DNA of 64,000 nucleotides from Burkholderia vietnamiensis LMG 10929 (GCF_000959445.1 NZ_CP009631.1:558001-622000); one strand, 5' to 3'; counted from the first letter of the stretch, positions 18,328 through 28,035 are shown. Notes: generated by a model from the sequence alone, not told the origin. Numbers and translations: made by a program.

Positions 18328-19494
18328 ATGGCGATCCCGCTCACCTACATCGCGCGCAACCTGTGGACCCGGCGCCTCACCACCGCGCTGACGGCCGGCG
18401 GGATGGCGCTCGTGATCTTCGTGTTCGCGACGGTGCAGATGCTCGACGCGGGGCTCACGCAGACGCTCGTGTCGACCGGCGAACCGGACAACGTCGTCGT
18501 GATCCGCAAGGGCGCGGAGACCGAAATCCAGAGCGCGATCGATCACCAGCAGGCGAATGCGCTAGAAATGCATCCGGCCGTCGCGCTCGGCCCCGACGGA
18601 CGGCCGCTGGTGTCGAAGGAAGCGGTCGTGCTGATCTCGCTCGTGAAGGCGTCGACCGGCAAGCCGTCGAACGTCGTGATTCGCGGGGTGTCGCCGGCCG
18701 GCCTCATGCTGCGTCCGCGCGTGAAGCTGGTGGCCGGCCGCGCGTTCGCGCCGGGTTCGTCGGAGATCGTCGTCGGCAGCGCGATCGCGAACGGCTTCAG
18801 CGGCGCGCAGCTCGGCGACCGCCTGCATTTCGCGCAGCGCGACTGGACCGTCGTCGGCATCTTCGACGCGGGCGGCAGCGGCTTCGACTCCGAGATCTGG
18901 GGCGACGTCGATCAGCTGATGCAGTCGTTCCGGCGCACCAGCTATTCGTCGATGGTGCTGCGCATCGCGAGCGCCGACGGCTTCGCGCGCTTCAAGGCCG
19001 ACATCGACGTCGACCCGCGCCTCACCGACGAAGCGAAGCGCGAGCAGACCTTCTACGGCGACCAGTCGAAGGCGCTGTCGACGTTCATCGACATCCTGGG
19101 CGTCACGCTGTCGACGATCTTCTCGATCGCCGCGATGATCGGCGCGATGATCACGATGTACGCGTCGGTCGCGAACCGCACCGCCGAGATCGGCACGCTG
19201 CGCGCGCTCGGCTTCAAGCGCGTCAACGTGCTCGCCGCGTTCCTGCTCGAAGCGCTGCTGCTGGGCTTCGCGGGCGGCGTCGCGGGGCTCGCGTGCGCGT
19301 CGCTGATGGGCTTCGCGTCGTTCTCGACCACCAACTTCCAGACCTTCTCCGACCTGTCGTTCCGGTTCGTGCTGACGCCCGCGATCGTCGTGAAAACGCT
19401 GTCGTTCTCGCTGGTGATGGGGCTCGTCGGCGGGCTGCTGCCGGCGCTGCGCGCCGCGCGGATGAGCATCGTCGACGCGCTGCGCGCGCAGTGA
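18328..19494 (+). CDS. ABC transporter permease, FtsX/MacB-like (2)
   Basis: 388 residues, same topology as the preceding gene product: an N-terminal helix, a periplasmic core with VIRGVSPAG and VVGSAIANGF segments, and three C-terminal helices with NRTAEIGTLRALGFKR. The start lies four bases after the previous stop. Two different half-size permeases plus a separate ATPase and adaptor resemble the DevBCA layout more than single-chain MacAB. Substrate unknown. Confidence 0.88.
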   Translation: MAIPLTYIARNLWTRRLTTALTAGGMALVIFVFATVQMLDAGLTQTLVSTGEPDNVVVIRKGAETEIQSAIDHQQANALEMHPAVALGPDGRPLVSKEAVVLISLVKASTGKPSNVVIRGVSPAGLMLRPRVKLVAGRAFAPGSSEIVVGSAIANGFSGAQLGDRLHFAQRDWTVVGIFDAGGSGFDSEIWGDVDQLMQSFRRTSYSSMVLRIASADGFARFKADIDVDPRLTDEAKREQTFYGDQSKALSTFIDILGVTLSTIFSIAAMIGAMITMYASVANRTAEIGTLRALGFKRVNVLAAFLLEALLLGFAGGVAGLACASLMGFASFSTTNFQTFSDLSFRFVLTPAIVVKTLSFSLVMGLVGGLLPALRAARMSIVDALRAQ

Positions 19495-19518
19495 CGCGCG
19501 CGCCTGCGGCGTCACGCT

Positions 19519-20850
19519 TCAACGCTCGCGCGGCAGCCATGCGCCGTGGAATCCGGCCGGCACGCGGCGCGGCAGGTGGACGGTCGCGACCGGCAGCGCG
19601 TCGATCGCGCTTGCATCGAGAATCACGACGTCGCTCGTGTCGGTCGCCGCGCGGTAGACCACGACCAGCAGCCAGCCGTCGTCCTCGGCGCTGCGGCCCG
19701 GACGCGGCACGAACACCGGCTCGCCGTTCTGGTCGCCCACCGGCAGCGCGTAACGCGTGCTCGTGCCGCGCACATGGTCGTAGCGCACGACGCCGCGCAT
19801 CTCGGCGCTGTCGGGCTGCTCGGCCGCATACAGATAGCGGTAGCTGCGCCCCGTGCGGCTTTCGTCGATGCGCGGCAGCTCGATGCCGCCGTCGGCGAGC
19901 GGCCCTTCGTCGATCAGCCCGTTCGCGGTATCGATCACGTAGCGCCACAGCTCGCCGACCGGATTGTCCGCAAAGCGGCCGGTGCGCGCGTCGAGCCGCA
20001 GGAACCACGGATAGCGCACCACATCGAGCACGATGCACGACGGATCGCAGTCGTACGCGTTCACGACGTGCTGGATGAAGCACGGCTCGATGCCGAACCA
20101 GCGCACGTCGCCGCCGTGGCGCGGCAGCACGCCGATCCGCGCGTCGCGCTCGTCGTGCCAGCGCAGCGGCATCCGGTGGCCCTGCTTCAGCATCGCGAAG
20201 TCGTAGCCGACGTTCAGGTCGAGCAGCAGGCTGCGGGTTTCGGTGATCGCGAGATCGTGCATCATCGATGGCGCGCGCACGTCGACGACCATGTCGACGC
20301 GCTGCACACCGTACGCGTCCGCGACGCCGTAACGCAGCCACGGTTCGCGCCAGTCCGCGCGGAACAGGATCAGCTCGCCCGTCACCGGATCGAGCTTCGG
20401 ATGCGCGGTCATCGCGCCGCCCAACCCCGCGTGCCGGGCCGGCTCGCCCAACGTGTCGAGTGCGGCCGTGATCGCGAGCGGCGCACCGCCTTCGGCCAGT
20501 GCGAGCAGTTCGCCCGCATGACGCAGCACGCTGACGTTCGGATTGGCGTCGGGCAGGTGCGGCGCCTGCTCGGGCGCATGCACGCGCGCCCAGCGCTGCG
20601 TGCGCAGCCAGCGGTTGCGGTAGCCGGTCGCACGGCCGCGCTCGAACGAGATCGCGTGCAGCATCGCCGCTTCCGGCCACCACGACAGCACGTCGTTGCC
20701 TTCGAAACGGCCTGCGGGCGGATTGGGGCCGTTGCGCAGCAACGTGCCGTCGAGTTCGGGCGGGATCGCGCCGGTCACGCGCAGGTCGACGAGATCGGCT
20801 TCGTCGGCCACCGGCGCGAGCGCGCCGCGGTTCAGGTCGAAAGTCGGCAT
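19519..20850 (-). CDS. Carotenoid oxygenase (RPE65/CCD) family protein
   Basis: 443 residues. The four iron ligands of the seven-bladed propeller family can be placed at H150 (TAHPK), H198 (MMHDLA), H261 (IQHVVN) and H435 (GFHGAW), all in their conserved contexts. Members cleave carotenoids, apocarotenoids or stilbenoid/lignin-derived double bonds with O2. With no carotenoid biosynthesis genes in the window, a plant-derived aromatic substrate is a reasonable guess, not a finding. The ATG at 20850 is chosen by homology of the first residues; its ribosome site is weak. Confidence 0.88.
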   Translation of the reverse strand: MPTFDLNRGALAPVADEADLVDLRVTGAIPPELDGTLLRNGPNPPAGRFEGNDVLSWWPEAAMLHAISFERGRATGYRNRWLRTQRWARVHAPEQAPHLPDANPNVSVLRHAGELLALAEGGAPLAITAALDTLGEPARHAGLGGAMTAHPKLDPVTGELILFRADWREPWLRYGVADAYGVQRVDMVVDVRAPSMMHDLAITETRSLLLDLNVGYDFAMLKQGHRMPLRWHDERDARIGVLPRHGGDVRWFGIEPCFIQHVVNAYDCDPSCIVLDVVRYPWFLRLDARTGRFADNPVGELWRYVIDTANGLIDEGPLADGGIELPRIDESRTGRSYRYLYAAEQPDSAEMRGVVRYDHVRGTSTRYALPVGDQNGEPVFVPRPGRSAEDDGWLLVVVYRAATDTSDVVILDASAIDALPVATVHLPRRVPAGFHGAWLPRER

Positions 20851-20866
20851 CGTATGGCGCCCCGGT

Positions 20867-21496
20867 TCAGCCTTCGTCGGCCGACGGCGGCAGATCGCCG
20901 CGCGCCAGCGCGAGCGCATGAGCGCTCACATCGGCCGGCCAGCCGGCGATCAGTTCGCCCATCCGCGCGAGATCGTTCGCGTACAGCGCGCGCACGGCCT
21001 CCTCGAAGCCCGGCAGATCGCCCGCGAGCGCCGACATGAAGTGGTACGCGCGCGCCTGCGCATCGCGCCGCCGATCGGCCGCCGCATGGGTGCGCCGCGC
21101 GTCCTCGACCAGCTTGCGCAGCGCCACCGACGCGCCGCCCGGCTGCGCGGCCAGCCAGTCCCAGTGACGCGGCAGCAGCGTGACCTCGCGCGACACCACG
21201 CCGAGCTTCGGCCGGCCGCGGCCGCGTTGTTCGCCCGCGCCCGGCTCGCCGGCTTCGGACGCTGCCCGCGCCTCGGCTGGCGCCGCTGCGTAGCGCGCGC
21301 GGACGTCGTCCGCCGTGCCGCGCAGGTCGAGATCGATCGTGCGGCCGGTCGCATCGTCGAAGATCGCGATCGGGCCGCTCGCAGCGTCGTCGGCCGCGCG
21401 CCGGACCGCCAGCGCGACCGTCTCCAGCGCCCCGGACGCGAGGCGCCGATGACCGTCGAACGCGGTGTAGGAAGGAACGAACAGGGAAAGCGTCAT
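20867..21496 (-). CDS. DUF2239 family protein
   Basis: 209 residues, soluble, no signal peptide. The central part (about 80-150) carries RGRPKLGVVSREVTLLPRHW and a helix ending KLVEDARR, features I associate with DUF2239 proteins. Function unknown; the basic, RGRPK-containing segment could contact nucleic acid, which is inference. It is 16 bases upstream of the carotenoid-oxygenase gene on the same strand, so the two are probably cotranscribed. Confidence 0.72.
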   Translation of the reverse strand: MTLSLFVPSYTAFDGHRRLASGALETVALAVRRAADDAASGPIAIFDDATGRTIDLDLRGTADDVRARYAAAPAEARAASEAGEPGAGEQRGRGRPKLGVVSREVTLLPRHWDWLAAQPGGASVALRKLVEDARRTHAAADRRRDAQARAYHFMSALAGDLPGFEEAVRALYANDLARMGELIAGWPADVSAHALALARGDLPPSADEG

Positions 21497-21537
21497 CGTG
21501 GCCGCCTTGCAGTGGAAATTGGAATGCCGCTATTTTT

Positions 21538-21622
21538 ATCCGGGTATAAACAGACTGTCAATATCATCCGGGTAAAAAAGAATGCGCGTGGTTCTGTCGA
21601 TTGATTCAAGTTCTGAATCAAT
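21538..21622. promoter_or_regulatory. Operator-like repeats upstream of the glucarate genes
   Basis: ATCCGGGTA occurs twice (about 21537 and 21566). Thirty bases further on ATTGATTCA (21600-21608) is repeated inverted at 21614-21622 around AGTTC, a perfect 9+5+9 dyad. It lies 124 bases before the transporter ATG in the gap with the divergent DUF2239 gene. Confidence 0.5.
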
Positions 21623-21745
21623 CAAGTCAGCAATTGGCATGAAAACGTGAATTCCCCCGTGCCAGAATGGCCAGACGTCATATGACGAAGCGCGCATTCG
21701 ACGCGCAGTAGCCCCGGCACGTTCCGCCTCTCGGAGGAGACAGAT

Positions 21746-23086
21746 ATGAATCCGCTTCACGCATTGCCGGCGTCCGCGTCGGCAACGGCCCAGCGCACGC
21801 GTGTGCGCTGGCTCGTGCTGGCCGTGCTGTTCGCGGTCACGACAATCAACTACGCGGACCGCGCGGCGATCGCGATCGCCGGCCCCGCCATCGCGCGTGC
21901 GATGCACCTGAGCCACGTGCAGATGGGCTTCATCTTCTCGGCGTTCGGCTGGTCGTACGTGATCGCGCAGTTGCCGGGCGGCTGGCTGCTCGACCGCTTC
22001 GGCTCGCGCATCGTCTATGCGTTCAGCATCTTCTTCTGGTCGCTGTTCACGCTGCTGCAGGGCGGTATCGGCTTCATCGGCGGCGCGGCCGCGTTCGGGC
22101 TGCTGTTCGCGCTGCGCTTCCTGGTCGGCGCGGCCGAGGCGCCGTCGTTTCCGGCCAACAGCCGGATCGTCTCCACGTGGTTCCCGGCCGCCGAACGCGG
22201 CACCGCATCGGCGATCTTCAACGCCGCGCAGTACGCGGCGACCGTCGTGTTCGCGCCGCTGATGGGTTGGCTGGTGCACGCGTTCGGCTGGCAGTGGGTG
22301 TTCGCGGTGATGGGCGTGCTCGGCTTCGCGTTCGTGCTGGTGTGGAACCGCACGATGTACGACCCGAGCGCGCACCCGCGCATCAACCGCGCGGAGTTCG
22401 ACTACCTCGCCGAAGGCGGCGCGCTCGTCAACATCGACCGCGCGGCCGGCGCACGCGACGGCGGCCCGTCGATGCACCACGTGAAGGCGCTGCTGAGGAG
22501 CCGGATGCTCGTCGGCGTGTACGTCGCGCAGTACTGCATCAACGCGCTCACCTATTTCTTCATCACGTGGTTTCCCGTCTACCTCGTGCAGGCGCGCGGG
22601 ATGTCGATCCTCAATGCGGGGCTCGTCGCGTCGATCCCGGCCGTGTGCGGGTTCCTCGGCGGGATCCTGGGCGGCATCGTGTCCGACGCGCTGCTCAAGC
22701 AGGGACGCTCGCTGTCGGTCGCGCGCAAGGTGCCGATCGTGATCGGCATGCTGCTGTCGATGTCGATGATCGTCTGCAACTACACCGACTCGCACGTGCT
22801 GGTCGTGCTGTTCATGGCGCTGTCGTTCTTCGGCAAGGGGCTCGGCGCGCTCGGCTGGGCCGTCAACGCCGACACCGCGCCGCGCCAGATCGCCGGCCTG
22901 AGCGGCGCGCTGCTCAACACGTGCGGCAATCTCTCCAGCATCACGACGCCGATCGCGATCGGCTATATCGTCGACCGCAGCGGCTCGTTCAACGGCGCGC
23001 TCGTGTATGTCGTCGCGCACGCGCTCGTCGCCGTGATCTGCTATCTGTTCGTCGTCGGCGAGATTCGCCGCGTCGAGCTCAAATGA
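21746..23086 (+). CDS. gudP: MFS anion:cation symporter family transporter, probably D-glucarate/galactarate uptake
   Basis: 446 residues with about 12 membrane segments. The start ([20 protein letters not shown]) and the segment [19 protein letters not shown] are characteristic of the anion:cation symporter branch that includes GudP and GarP. The next gene encodes a glucarate-dehydratase-type enzyme, which supports an aldarate substrate. GGAGGAGA about seven bases upstream of the ATG gives a strong ribosome site. Confidence 0.88.
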   Translation: MNPLHALPASASATAQRTRVRWLVLAVLFAVTTINYADRAAIAIAGPAIARAMHLSHVQMGFIFSAFGWSYVIAQLPGGWLLDRFGSRIVYAFSIFFWSLFTLLQGGIGFIGGAAAFGLLFALRFLVGAAEAPSFPANSRIVSTWFPAAERGTASAIFNAAQYAATVVFAPLMGWLVHAFGWQWVFAVMGVLGFAFVLVWNRTMYDPSAHPRINRAEFDYLAEGGALVNIDRAAGARDGGPSMHHVKALLRSRMLVGVYVAQYCINALTYFFITWFPVYLVQARGMSILNAGLVASIPAVCGFLGGILGGIVSDALLKQGRSLSVARKVPIVIGMLLSMSMIVCNYTDSHVLVVLFMALSFFGKGLGALGWAVNADTAPRQIAGLSGALLNTCGNLSSITTPIAIGYIVDRSGSFNGALVYVVAHALVAVICYLFVVGEIRRVELK

Positions 23087-23153
23087 ACTGAACGGCGCGG
23101 GCGGCGCCGGTGCGTCCGGCGGCTCGCGCATGACCGGAACCAGGAGCAAACCG

Positions 23154-24548
23154 ATGTCCGAAGCCCGCCACACCGGCACGCCGCGCGTCACGCGCATGCG
23201 GGTGATTCCCGTCGCCGGCCGCGACAGCATGCTGCTGAACCTGTGCGGCGCGCACGCGCCGTACTTCACGCGCAATCTCGTGATCCTCGACGACAGCAGC
23301 GGCCACACGGGCGTCGGCGAAGTGCCCGGCGGCGAAGGCATCCGTCAAGCGCTCGAACGGATGACCGACGTGGTGGTCGGCCAGTCGATCGGCCGTTACC
23401 AGGCGACGCTCAACGCGGTGCGCGCGGCGCTGTCCGGCGCGGGTGCGGCGGCCGGGCGCACGATCCGGCACGAGGTGACGTCGGCGAGCGAAGCGGCGGT
23501 GCTGCGCCAGCCGCACGAGATCAATCTGCGGCTCGACAACGTGATCACCGCGATCGAGGCGGCGCTGCTCGACCTGCTGGGCCAGCATCTCGACGTGCCG
23601 GTGGCCGCGCTGCTCGGCGAGGGGCAGCAGCGCGACGCGGTGCCGATGCTCGCGTACCTGTTCTACATCGGCGAGCGTCGGCGCACCGACCTGCCGTATC
23701 GCGACGAGGCGCATGCCGCCGACCCGTGGTTCCGGCTGCGCAACGAAGCGGCGCTGACGCCGGCCGCGATCGCGGAGCAGGCCGAAGCCGCGGTCGCGCG
23801 CTACGGCTTCGCCGACTTCAAGCTGAAAGGCGGCGTGATGGCCGGTGCGGACGAAATGGCGGCGATCGCGGCGATCAAGGCGCGCTTTCCCGACGCGCGG
23901 GCGACGCTCGATCCGAACGGTGCGTGGTCGCTCGACGAGGCCGTCGCGCTGTGCCGCGGGCAAGGCGATCTGCTCGCTTATGCGGAGGACCCGTGCGGGC
24001 CGGAGGCGGGCTACTCGGGGCGCGAGGTGATGGCAGAGTTCCGGCGCGCGACCGGCATTCCGACCGCGACGAACATGATCGCGACCGACTGGCGGCAGAT
24101 GGATCATGCGGTGCGGCTGCAGGCGGTCGACATTCCGCTCGCCGACCCGCACTTCTGGACGATGCAGGGCTCGGTGCGGCTCGCGCAGCTGTGTCGCGAC
24201 TGGGGGCTCACGTGGGGTTCGCATTCGAACAACCACTTCGACGTGTCGCTCGCGATGTTCACGCATGCGGCCGCGGCGGCGCCGGGCACGATCACGGCGA
24301 TCGACACGCACTGGATCTGGCAGGAAGGCGACGCGCGGCTCACGCGCGAGCCGCTCGAAATCGTCGGCGGCCAGGTGGCCGTGCCGGAGCGGCCGGGGCT
24401 CGGGATCGAGCTCGACATGGCGCAGGTGGAGGCCGCGCATGCGTTGTATCGGCAGGTGGGCGGCACCGCGCGCGACGACGCGATGGCGATGCGGTATCTG
24501 GTGCCGGGGTGGACGTATGATCCGAAGCGGCCGAGTTATGGGCGGTGA
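23154..24548 (+). CDS. gudD: Glucarate dehydratase (enolase superfamily)
   Basis: Dehydrates D-glucarate (and often L-idarate) to 5-keto-4-deoxyglucarate. 464 residues. Catalytic features: K223-L-K225 motif, metal ligands D253 (TLDPNG), E278 (YAEDP) and N307 (TNM), and the base H357 in GSHSNNHFD. The N-terminal capping domain has the [16 protein letters not shown] segment of glucarate dehydratases. GGAG before 23154 favours that ATG over the in-frame one at 23130. It is 67 bases behind gudP. Further pathway genes (KDG dehydratase or aldolase) are not in the window. Confidence 0.93.
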   Translation: MSEARHTGTPRVTRMRVIPVAGRDSMLLNLCGAHAPYFTRNLVILDDSSGHTGVGEVPGGEGIRQALERMTDVVVGQSIGRYQATLNAVRAALSGAGAAAGRTIRHEVTSASEAAVLRQPHEINLRLDNVITAIEAALLDLLGQHLDVPVAALLGEGQQRDAVPMLAYLFYIGERRRTDLPYRDEAHAADPWFRLRNEAALTPAAIAEQAEAAVARYGFADFKLKGGVMAGADEMAAIAAIKARFPDARATLDPNGAWSLDEAVALCRGQGDLLAYAEDPCGPEAGYSGREVMAEFRRATGIPTATNMIATDWRQMDHAVRLQAVDIPLADPHFWTMQGSVRLAQLCRDWGLTWGSHSNNHFDVSLAMFTHAAAAAPGTITAIDTHWIWQEGDARLTREPLEIVGGQVAVPERPGLGIELDMAQVEAAHALYRQVGGTARDDAMAMRYLVPGWTYDPKRPSYGR

Positions 24549-24581
24549 GGGATCGGGCGGGAAACGATAGGCGGGAAAGCA

Positions 24582-24613
24582 AAAAGGGTTCGGTCTTGCG
24601 ACCGAACCCTTTT
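24582..24613. terminator. Bidirectional terminator between gudD and tRNA-Ala
   Basis: Fourteen-pair perfect stem (24582-24595 with 24600-24613) around TTGC, with A4 on the left and T4 on the right, able to stop gudD transcripts and the opposing tRNA transcript. Confidence 0.9.
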
Positions 24614-24622
24614 CAAATCTGT

Positions 24623-24698
<76 letters not shown>

Positions 24699-24763
24699 AA
24701 CAGCTGACTATCATACACACGCATTTCTGCGCTTGGCAATAGGGGTTGTATTCTCCCGACGCG

Positions 24764-25120
24764 TCACTTCGACGGCGCGCCCGCCAGCACCCAGTCGACC
24801 ACCGACCGCAGGTCGGCATCGCTCATGCGCGGATGCGCGGGCATCGGGATCGCCCCCCACGCGCCGGAGCCGCCGTCCTTCACCTTCTTCGACAGCTTCG
24901 CAACGGCTTGCGGGTCGGCCTTGTAGCGCGCCGCGATGTCCTTGAACGACGGCCCGACGAGCTTGCGATCGACCGCGTGGCAGCCCATGCACGCGTTGCT
25001 GCGCGCGACCCTCAGCCCGTCGCCGACATCCGCGTGCGCGGTGCCGAACGCACCCGCCAGCGCCACCACCGCGGCGCCATGCCGCACCCATTGCTTCATT
25101 CTGATCCGCGTCCGTTTCAT
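24764..25120 (-). CDS. Periplasmic class I cytochrome c (c551/c552-like)
   Basis: 118 residues. Signal peptide 1-30 (cut after AHA), heme motif CMGCH (44-48), and axial methionine M93 in the AIPMPAHP segment, typical of small monoheme electron carriers. Its ATG overlaps the TGA of the upstream BON-domain gene by four bases (ATGA), implying translational coupling. An in-frame ATG at 25099 would shorten the signal sequence and is an alternative. Confidence 0.9.
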   Translation of the reverse strand: MKRTRIRMKQWVRHGAAVVALAGAFGTAHADVGDGLRVARSNACMGCHAVDRKLVGPSFKDIAARYKADPQAVAKLSKKVKDGGSGAWGAIPMPAHPRMSDADLRSVVDWVLAGAPSK

Positions 25121-25899
25121 TGCGGCGCCGCCTTCGGGTTGCCCGGATGCACGCTCGTCGAATTCGAGATCGGCGCCGGCGGTTGCAGCGGCGTGGACTG
25201 GACCGACGCGTCGGGCACCGCCCCGACCGTCGCGGCATCGGCCGGCGCAGCGGCAGCCGGCGCGGCGGACGCGGCCTGCAGCGCCTGCGCGTCCTGCGGC
25301 TGGATGTACTGGAACACCTTCACGACCTTCTCGACGCCCGGCACCTGGCTTGCCGCATCGGCGCCGCGGTTGCCTTCGTCGACCGTCACGAGCCCCATCA
25401 GATAGACGTTGCCGCGCTCGCTGACGACCTTGTAGTAATTCGCCGACAGACCCTTCGTCGCGATCAGCTCCGACTTCACGCGCCCTTCGAGGTACGAGTC
25501 GTTCGCACGCGACGACAGCGACGACGCCGGCTCGACCGACAGCTCGTTGACGATCGCGCTCACGTTGTTGATGCCGCGCACGATTTCCTCGGCACGCCGC
25601 TTCGACGCGTCGTTCGGCACCTCGCCCGTCAGCAGCACGCGGCGGTTGAACACCGTCACGTTCACGTGCGACTGGTCCGGCAGCCCGTTGTTGATCTGCG
25701 TGAGCGCCTTGACCTGGATCTCGCGATCTTCCGTCTGCGCGCCGAGCGTACGACGATCGGTCGCGATCAGCGCGCCGCCGCCGGCCGCCGCACCGAGCAC
25801 GCCGAGCACGCAACCCTGCAGCGACATCGCGAGGCCCGCCGTCAGCGCGGCGAGCAACGTGGTTCTGACGAGCGTCTGTTTGACGCGACTTTGATTCAT
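25117..25899 (-). CDS. BON-domain outer-membrane lipoprotein (DolP/YraP-like)
   Basis: 260 residues. Lipoprotein signal with Cys30 (SLQGC), then two BON domains (about 60-125 with VTVFNRRVLLTGEVPN, and about 135-205 with GNVYLMGLVT), and an Ala/Pro-rich C-terminal tail of about 50 residues that E. coli DolP lacks. DolP keeps the outer membrane sealed and responds to envelope stress. Gene order after yraN and a diaA-like gene matches the E. coli yraN-diaA-dolP cluster. GGAG before the ATG at 25899 fixes the start. Confidence 0.88.
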   Translation of the reverse strand: MNQSRVKQTLVRTTLLAALTAGLAMSLQGCVLGVLGAAAGGGALIATDRRTLGAQTEDREIQVKALTQINNGLPDQSHVNVTVFNRRVLLTGEVPNDASKRRAEEIVRGINNVSAIVNELSVEPASSLSSRANDSYLEGRVKSELIATKGLSANYYKVVSERGNVYLMGLVTVDEGNRGADAASQVPGVEKVVKVFQYIQPQDAQALQAASAAPAAAAPADAATVGAVPDASVQSTPLQPPAPISNSTSVHPGNPKAAPQ

Positions 25900-25916
25900 C
25901 GACGGCTCTCCTTCGT

Positions 25917-26501
25917 TCAATCCTCACCCAGCAGCATCGCGTCGATGCCGTCGCACAGGCAGTGGATGGTCAGCAGATGGACTTCGTGGACGCGCGCCGC
26001 ACGCGAGGCGGGCACGCTGATCGCAATATCGGTGTCGGACAATGCGGCCGCGACCGCATGTCCGCTGCCGCCGGTCAGCGCGACGACGGTCATCTCGCGC
26101 TCGTGCGCTTCGTCGATCGCGGCCAGCACGCGCGGCGACGCGCCGCTGGCATCGAGCACGAGCAGGATGTCACCGGTCTGCCCGAGCACACGCACCTGCT
26201 GCGCGAACAGCTGGTCGGCGGCCGTTGCCGCCATCAGGCCGCCCTGCGACGCATCGGTGGCCAGCGCAATCGCGGGCAGGCCCGGCCGCTCGCGCTCGAA
26301 GCCGCCGACGAGCGACACGGCGAGGTAGTGCGCGGCCGCCGCGGACAGGCCGTCGCCGCACGCGACGATCTTGTTGCCGTTCGCCAGCGCGGCGAACATC
26401 GCGTCGACCGCCGCTGCGATCGGCAGCGACAGCGCGTCGGCGGCTTCGGCATGAAGCGCGGCGCTGTCGCGGAAATGTTGCTGAATACGTTCGACTGACA
26501 T
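25917..26501 (-). CDS. SIS-domain protein, DiaA/GmhA-like
   Basis: 194 residues, one SIS (sugar isomerase) domain. ACGDGLSAAAAHYLA and the TGDILLVLDASG segment form the phosphosugar site. Two related families fit: GmhA (sedoheptulose-7-phosphate isomerase for LPS heptose) and DiaA (DnaA-binding initiation factor). Gene context between yraN and a dolP-like gene is that of E. coli diaA. The usual CGNGGSA of GmhA is here CGDGLSA, also more DiaA-like. It starts 126 bases after yraN ends. Confidence 0.82.
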   Translation of the reverse strand: MSVERIQQHFRDSAALHAEAADALSLPIAAAVDAMFAALANGNKIVACGDGLSAAAAHYLAVSLVGGFERERPGLPAIALATDASQGGLMAATAADQLFAQQVRVLGQTGDILLVLDASGASPRVLAAIDEAHEREMTVVALTGGSGHAVAAALSDTDIAISVPASRAARVHEVHLLTIHCLCDGIDAMLLGED

Positions 26502-26627
26502 CGATTTCTGGTGAACTGAGCGCGAGGGTACGCCACGCGCAACGTCATGGGTGCGGCGAGTTTACCGCACTCCGGCACCGGCTCCGGGGGTCCGGCAAGA
26601 ACTCTTTACATCTCGTCACAGCTCGCG

Positions 26628-27104
26628 TTACGCATCGTCGGCACGAAACGCGTCGCGCAGCCAGTCGAGGCGGCCGGCTTCGAACGCGACGACGTCGAAT
26701 CGGCACGCGGCGCCCGCGCCGTGCCGCGCCCAGAAATCGAGCGCCGCGGCGATCACGCGCCGGCGCTTGCGCCAGCCGACGCTCGCCGCGGCGCCGCCAT
26801 GCCGCGCACTGCGCCGCGCGCGCACTTCGACGAACACCAGCATGCCGTCGGACGCGCGCATCACGAGATCGAGCTCGCCGCCGCGGATCGTCACGTTGGC
26901 CGCGACGAACGCGAGGCCGCGGCGCTCGAGGAACTGCCGCGCACGTTGCTCGAAGTTGGCGCCCACGGCTCGGGATCGCACCGCGCCCGAAAATTCGCCG
27001 CCGCCGCGCGGCGCATCGCGCCCACCCGCAGGCGCGGCAGGCGCCGCGTGGCACAATGCCGACCTTGTTCCGCCTGCGCCGCGATTGCGCGCATTGCCTG
27101 CCAT
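26628..27104 (-). CDS. yraN: UPF0102 family protein YraN
   Basis: 158 residues as drawn. The conserved domain starts near residue 48 ([16 protein letters not shown]) and shows the endonuclease-like core [23 protein letters not shown], with the D/E-x-K-type layout reduced to E...E.R. UPF0102 proteins resemble Holliday-junction nucleases; the role is unproven. The first ~45 residues are Gly/Ala/Arg-rich, so a later GTG start may be the true one. The drawn ATG overlaps the start codon of rsmI on the other strand. Confidence 0.8.
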   Translation of the reverse strand: MAGNARNRGAGGTRSALCHAAPAAPAGGRDAPRGGGEFSGAVRSRAVGANFEQRARQFLERRGLAFVAANVTIRGGELDLVMRASDGMLVFVEVRARRSARHGGAAASVGWRKRRRVIAAALDFWARHGAGAACRFDVVAFEAGRLDWLRDAFRADDA

Positions 27105-27981
27105 GACTGCCCTCCTCGAACTCGCGCAAACCCAGCACTATCCGAGCGCCGCGCTCTACGTGGTCGCAACGCCGATCGGCAACGCCGCCGACATCACGCT
27201 GCGCGCGCTGCACGTGCTCGGCCTCGCCGACCGCATCGCTGCCGAAGACACCCGCAACACCGGCCAGCTGCTCGCGCGCTACGGCATCTCGAAGCCGCTC
27301 CTGGCCGTGCACGAGCACAACGAACGCGAAGCCGCGCTGCGCGTGGTCGAGCTGCTGCGCGCCGGCGAGCGCGTGGCCTACGTGTCCGACGCCGGCACGC
27401 CGGGCATCTCGGACCCCGGCGCGCGGCTCGTCGACGCGGTGCGCGCGGCCGGCTTCGCGGTGATTCCGCTGCCGGGCGCGAGCGCGGCCGTGACCGCGGT
27501 GAGCGTGGCCGGCGCCTGGGCCGGCGCGTTCACGTTCGCGGGCTTCCTGCCGCCGAAGGCGAAGCAGCGCGCGAGCGCACTGCAGGCGCTCGTGCAGCAC
27601 CCGTACGCGCTGGTGTTCTACGAAGCGCCGCACCGGATCGCCGAAACCGTCGCGGCGCTCGCCGACGCGTTCGGCCCCGCACGCCGGTTGCTGATCGCGC
27701 GCGAGCTCACCAAGCTACATGAACAGCTGTTCGAGGGCACCCTGGCCGAAGGACAGAGCTGGCTCGACGGCGATGCGAACCGGCAGCGCGGCGAGTTCGT
27801 GCTGGTCGTCGAAGGCGCGCCGTCCGATGCCGGCGCAGCCGACGACACCGCGCACGACGCGCTGCTCAAGCTGTTGCTGGAAGAAGTGCCGGTCAAGAGC
27901 GCGGCGAAGCTGGCGGCCGCGCTGACGGGCGCGTCGCGCAACACGCTGTACGCACGCGCGCTGGCGTTGAAGGAAGGCTGA
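27103..27981 (+). CDS. rsmI: 16S rRNA (cytidine(1402)-2'-O)-methyltransferase
   Basis: 292 residues of the tetrapyrrole-methylase-like fold. Signatures: [19 protein letters not shown] (about 18-36), AEDTRNTG (47-54), [14 protein letters not shown] (about 88-101), and a C-terminal helical extension with [14 protein letters not shown]. It methylates C1402 of 16S rRNA with RsmH and affects decoding at the P site. It is divergent from yraN with directly overlapping start codons. Confidence 0.95.
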   Translation: MTALLELAQTQHYPSAALYVVATPIGNAADITLRALHVLGLADRIAAEDTRNTGQLLARYGISKPLLAVHEHNEREAALRVVELLRAGERVAYVSDAGTPGISDPGARLVDAVRAAGFAVIPLPGASAAVTAVSVAGAWAGAFTFAGFLPPKAKQRASALQALVQHPYALVFYEAPHRIAETVAALADAFGPARRLLIARELTKLHEQLFEGTLAEGQSWLDGDANRQRGEFVLVVEGAPSDAGAADDTAHDALLKLLLEEVPVKSAAKLAAALTGASRNTLYARALALKEG

Positions 27982-28035
27982 CGGGGCGGGCGGCGGGCAC
28001 GGCCGGAAGCCATGACCGGCCGGCTCGCGGAAACG

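Noticed and set aside
14897..18344. Very long minus-strand frames antisense to the ABC exporter operon
   Set aside because: They mirror the third-position GC bias of the real genes and yield Arg/His/Asp-rich sequence without domains.
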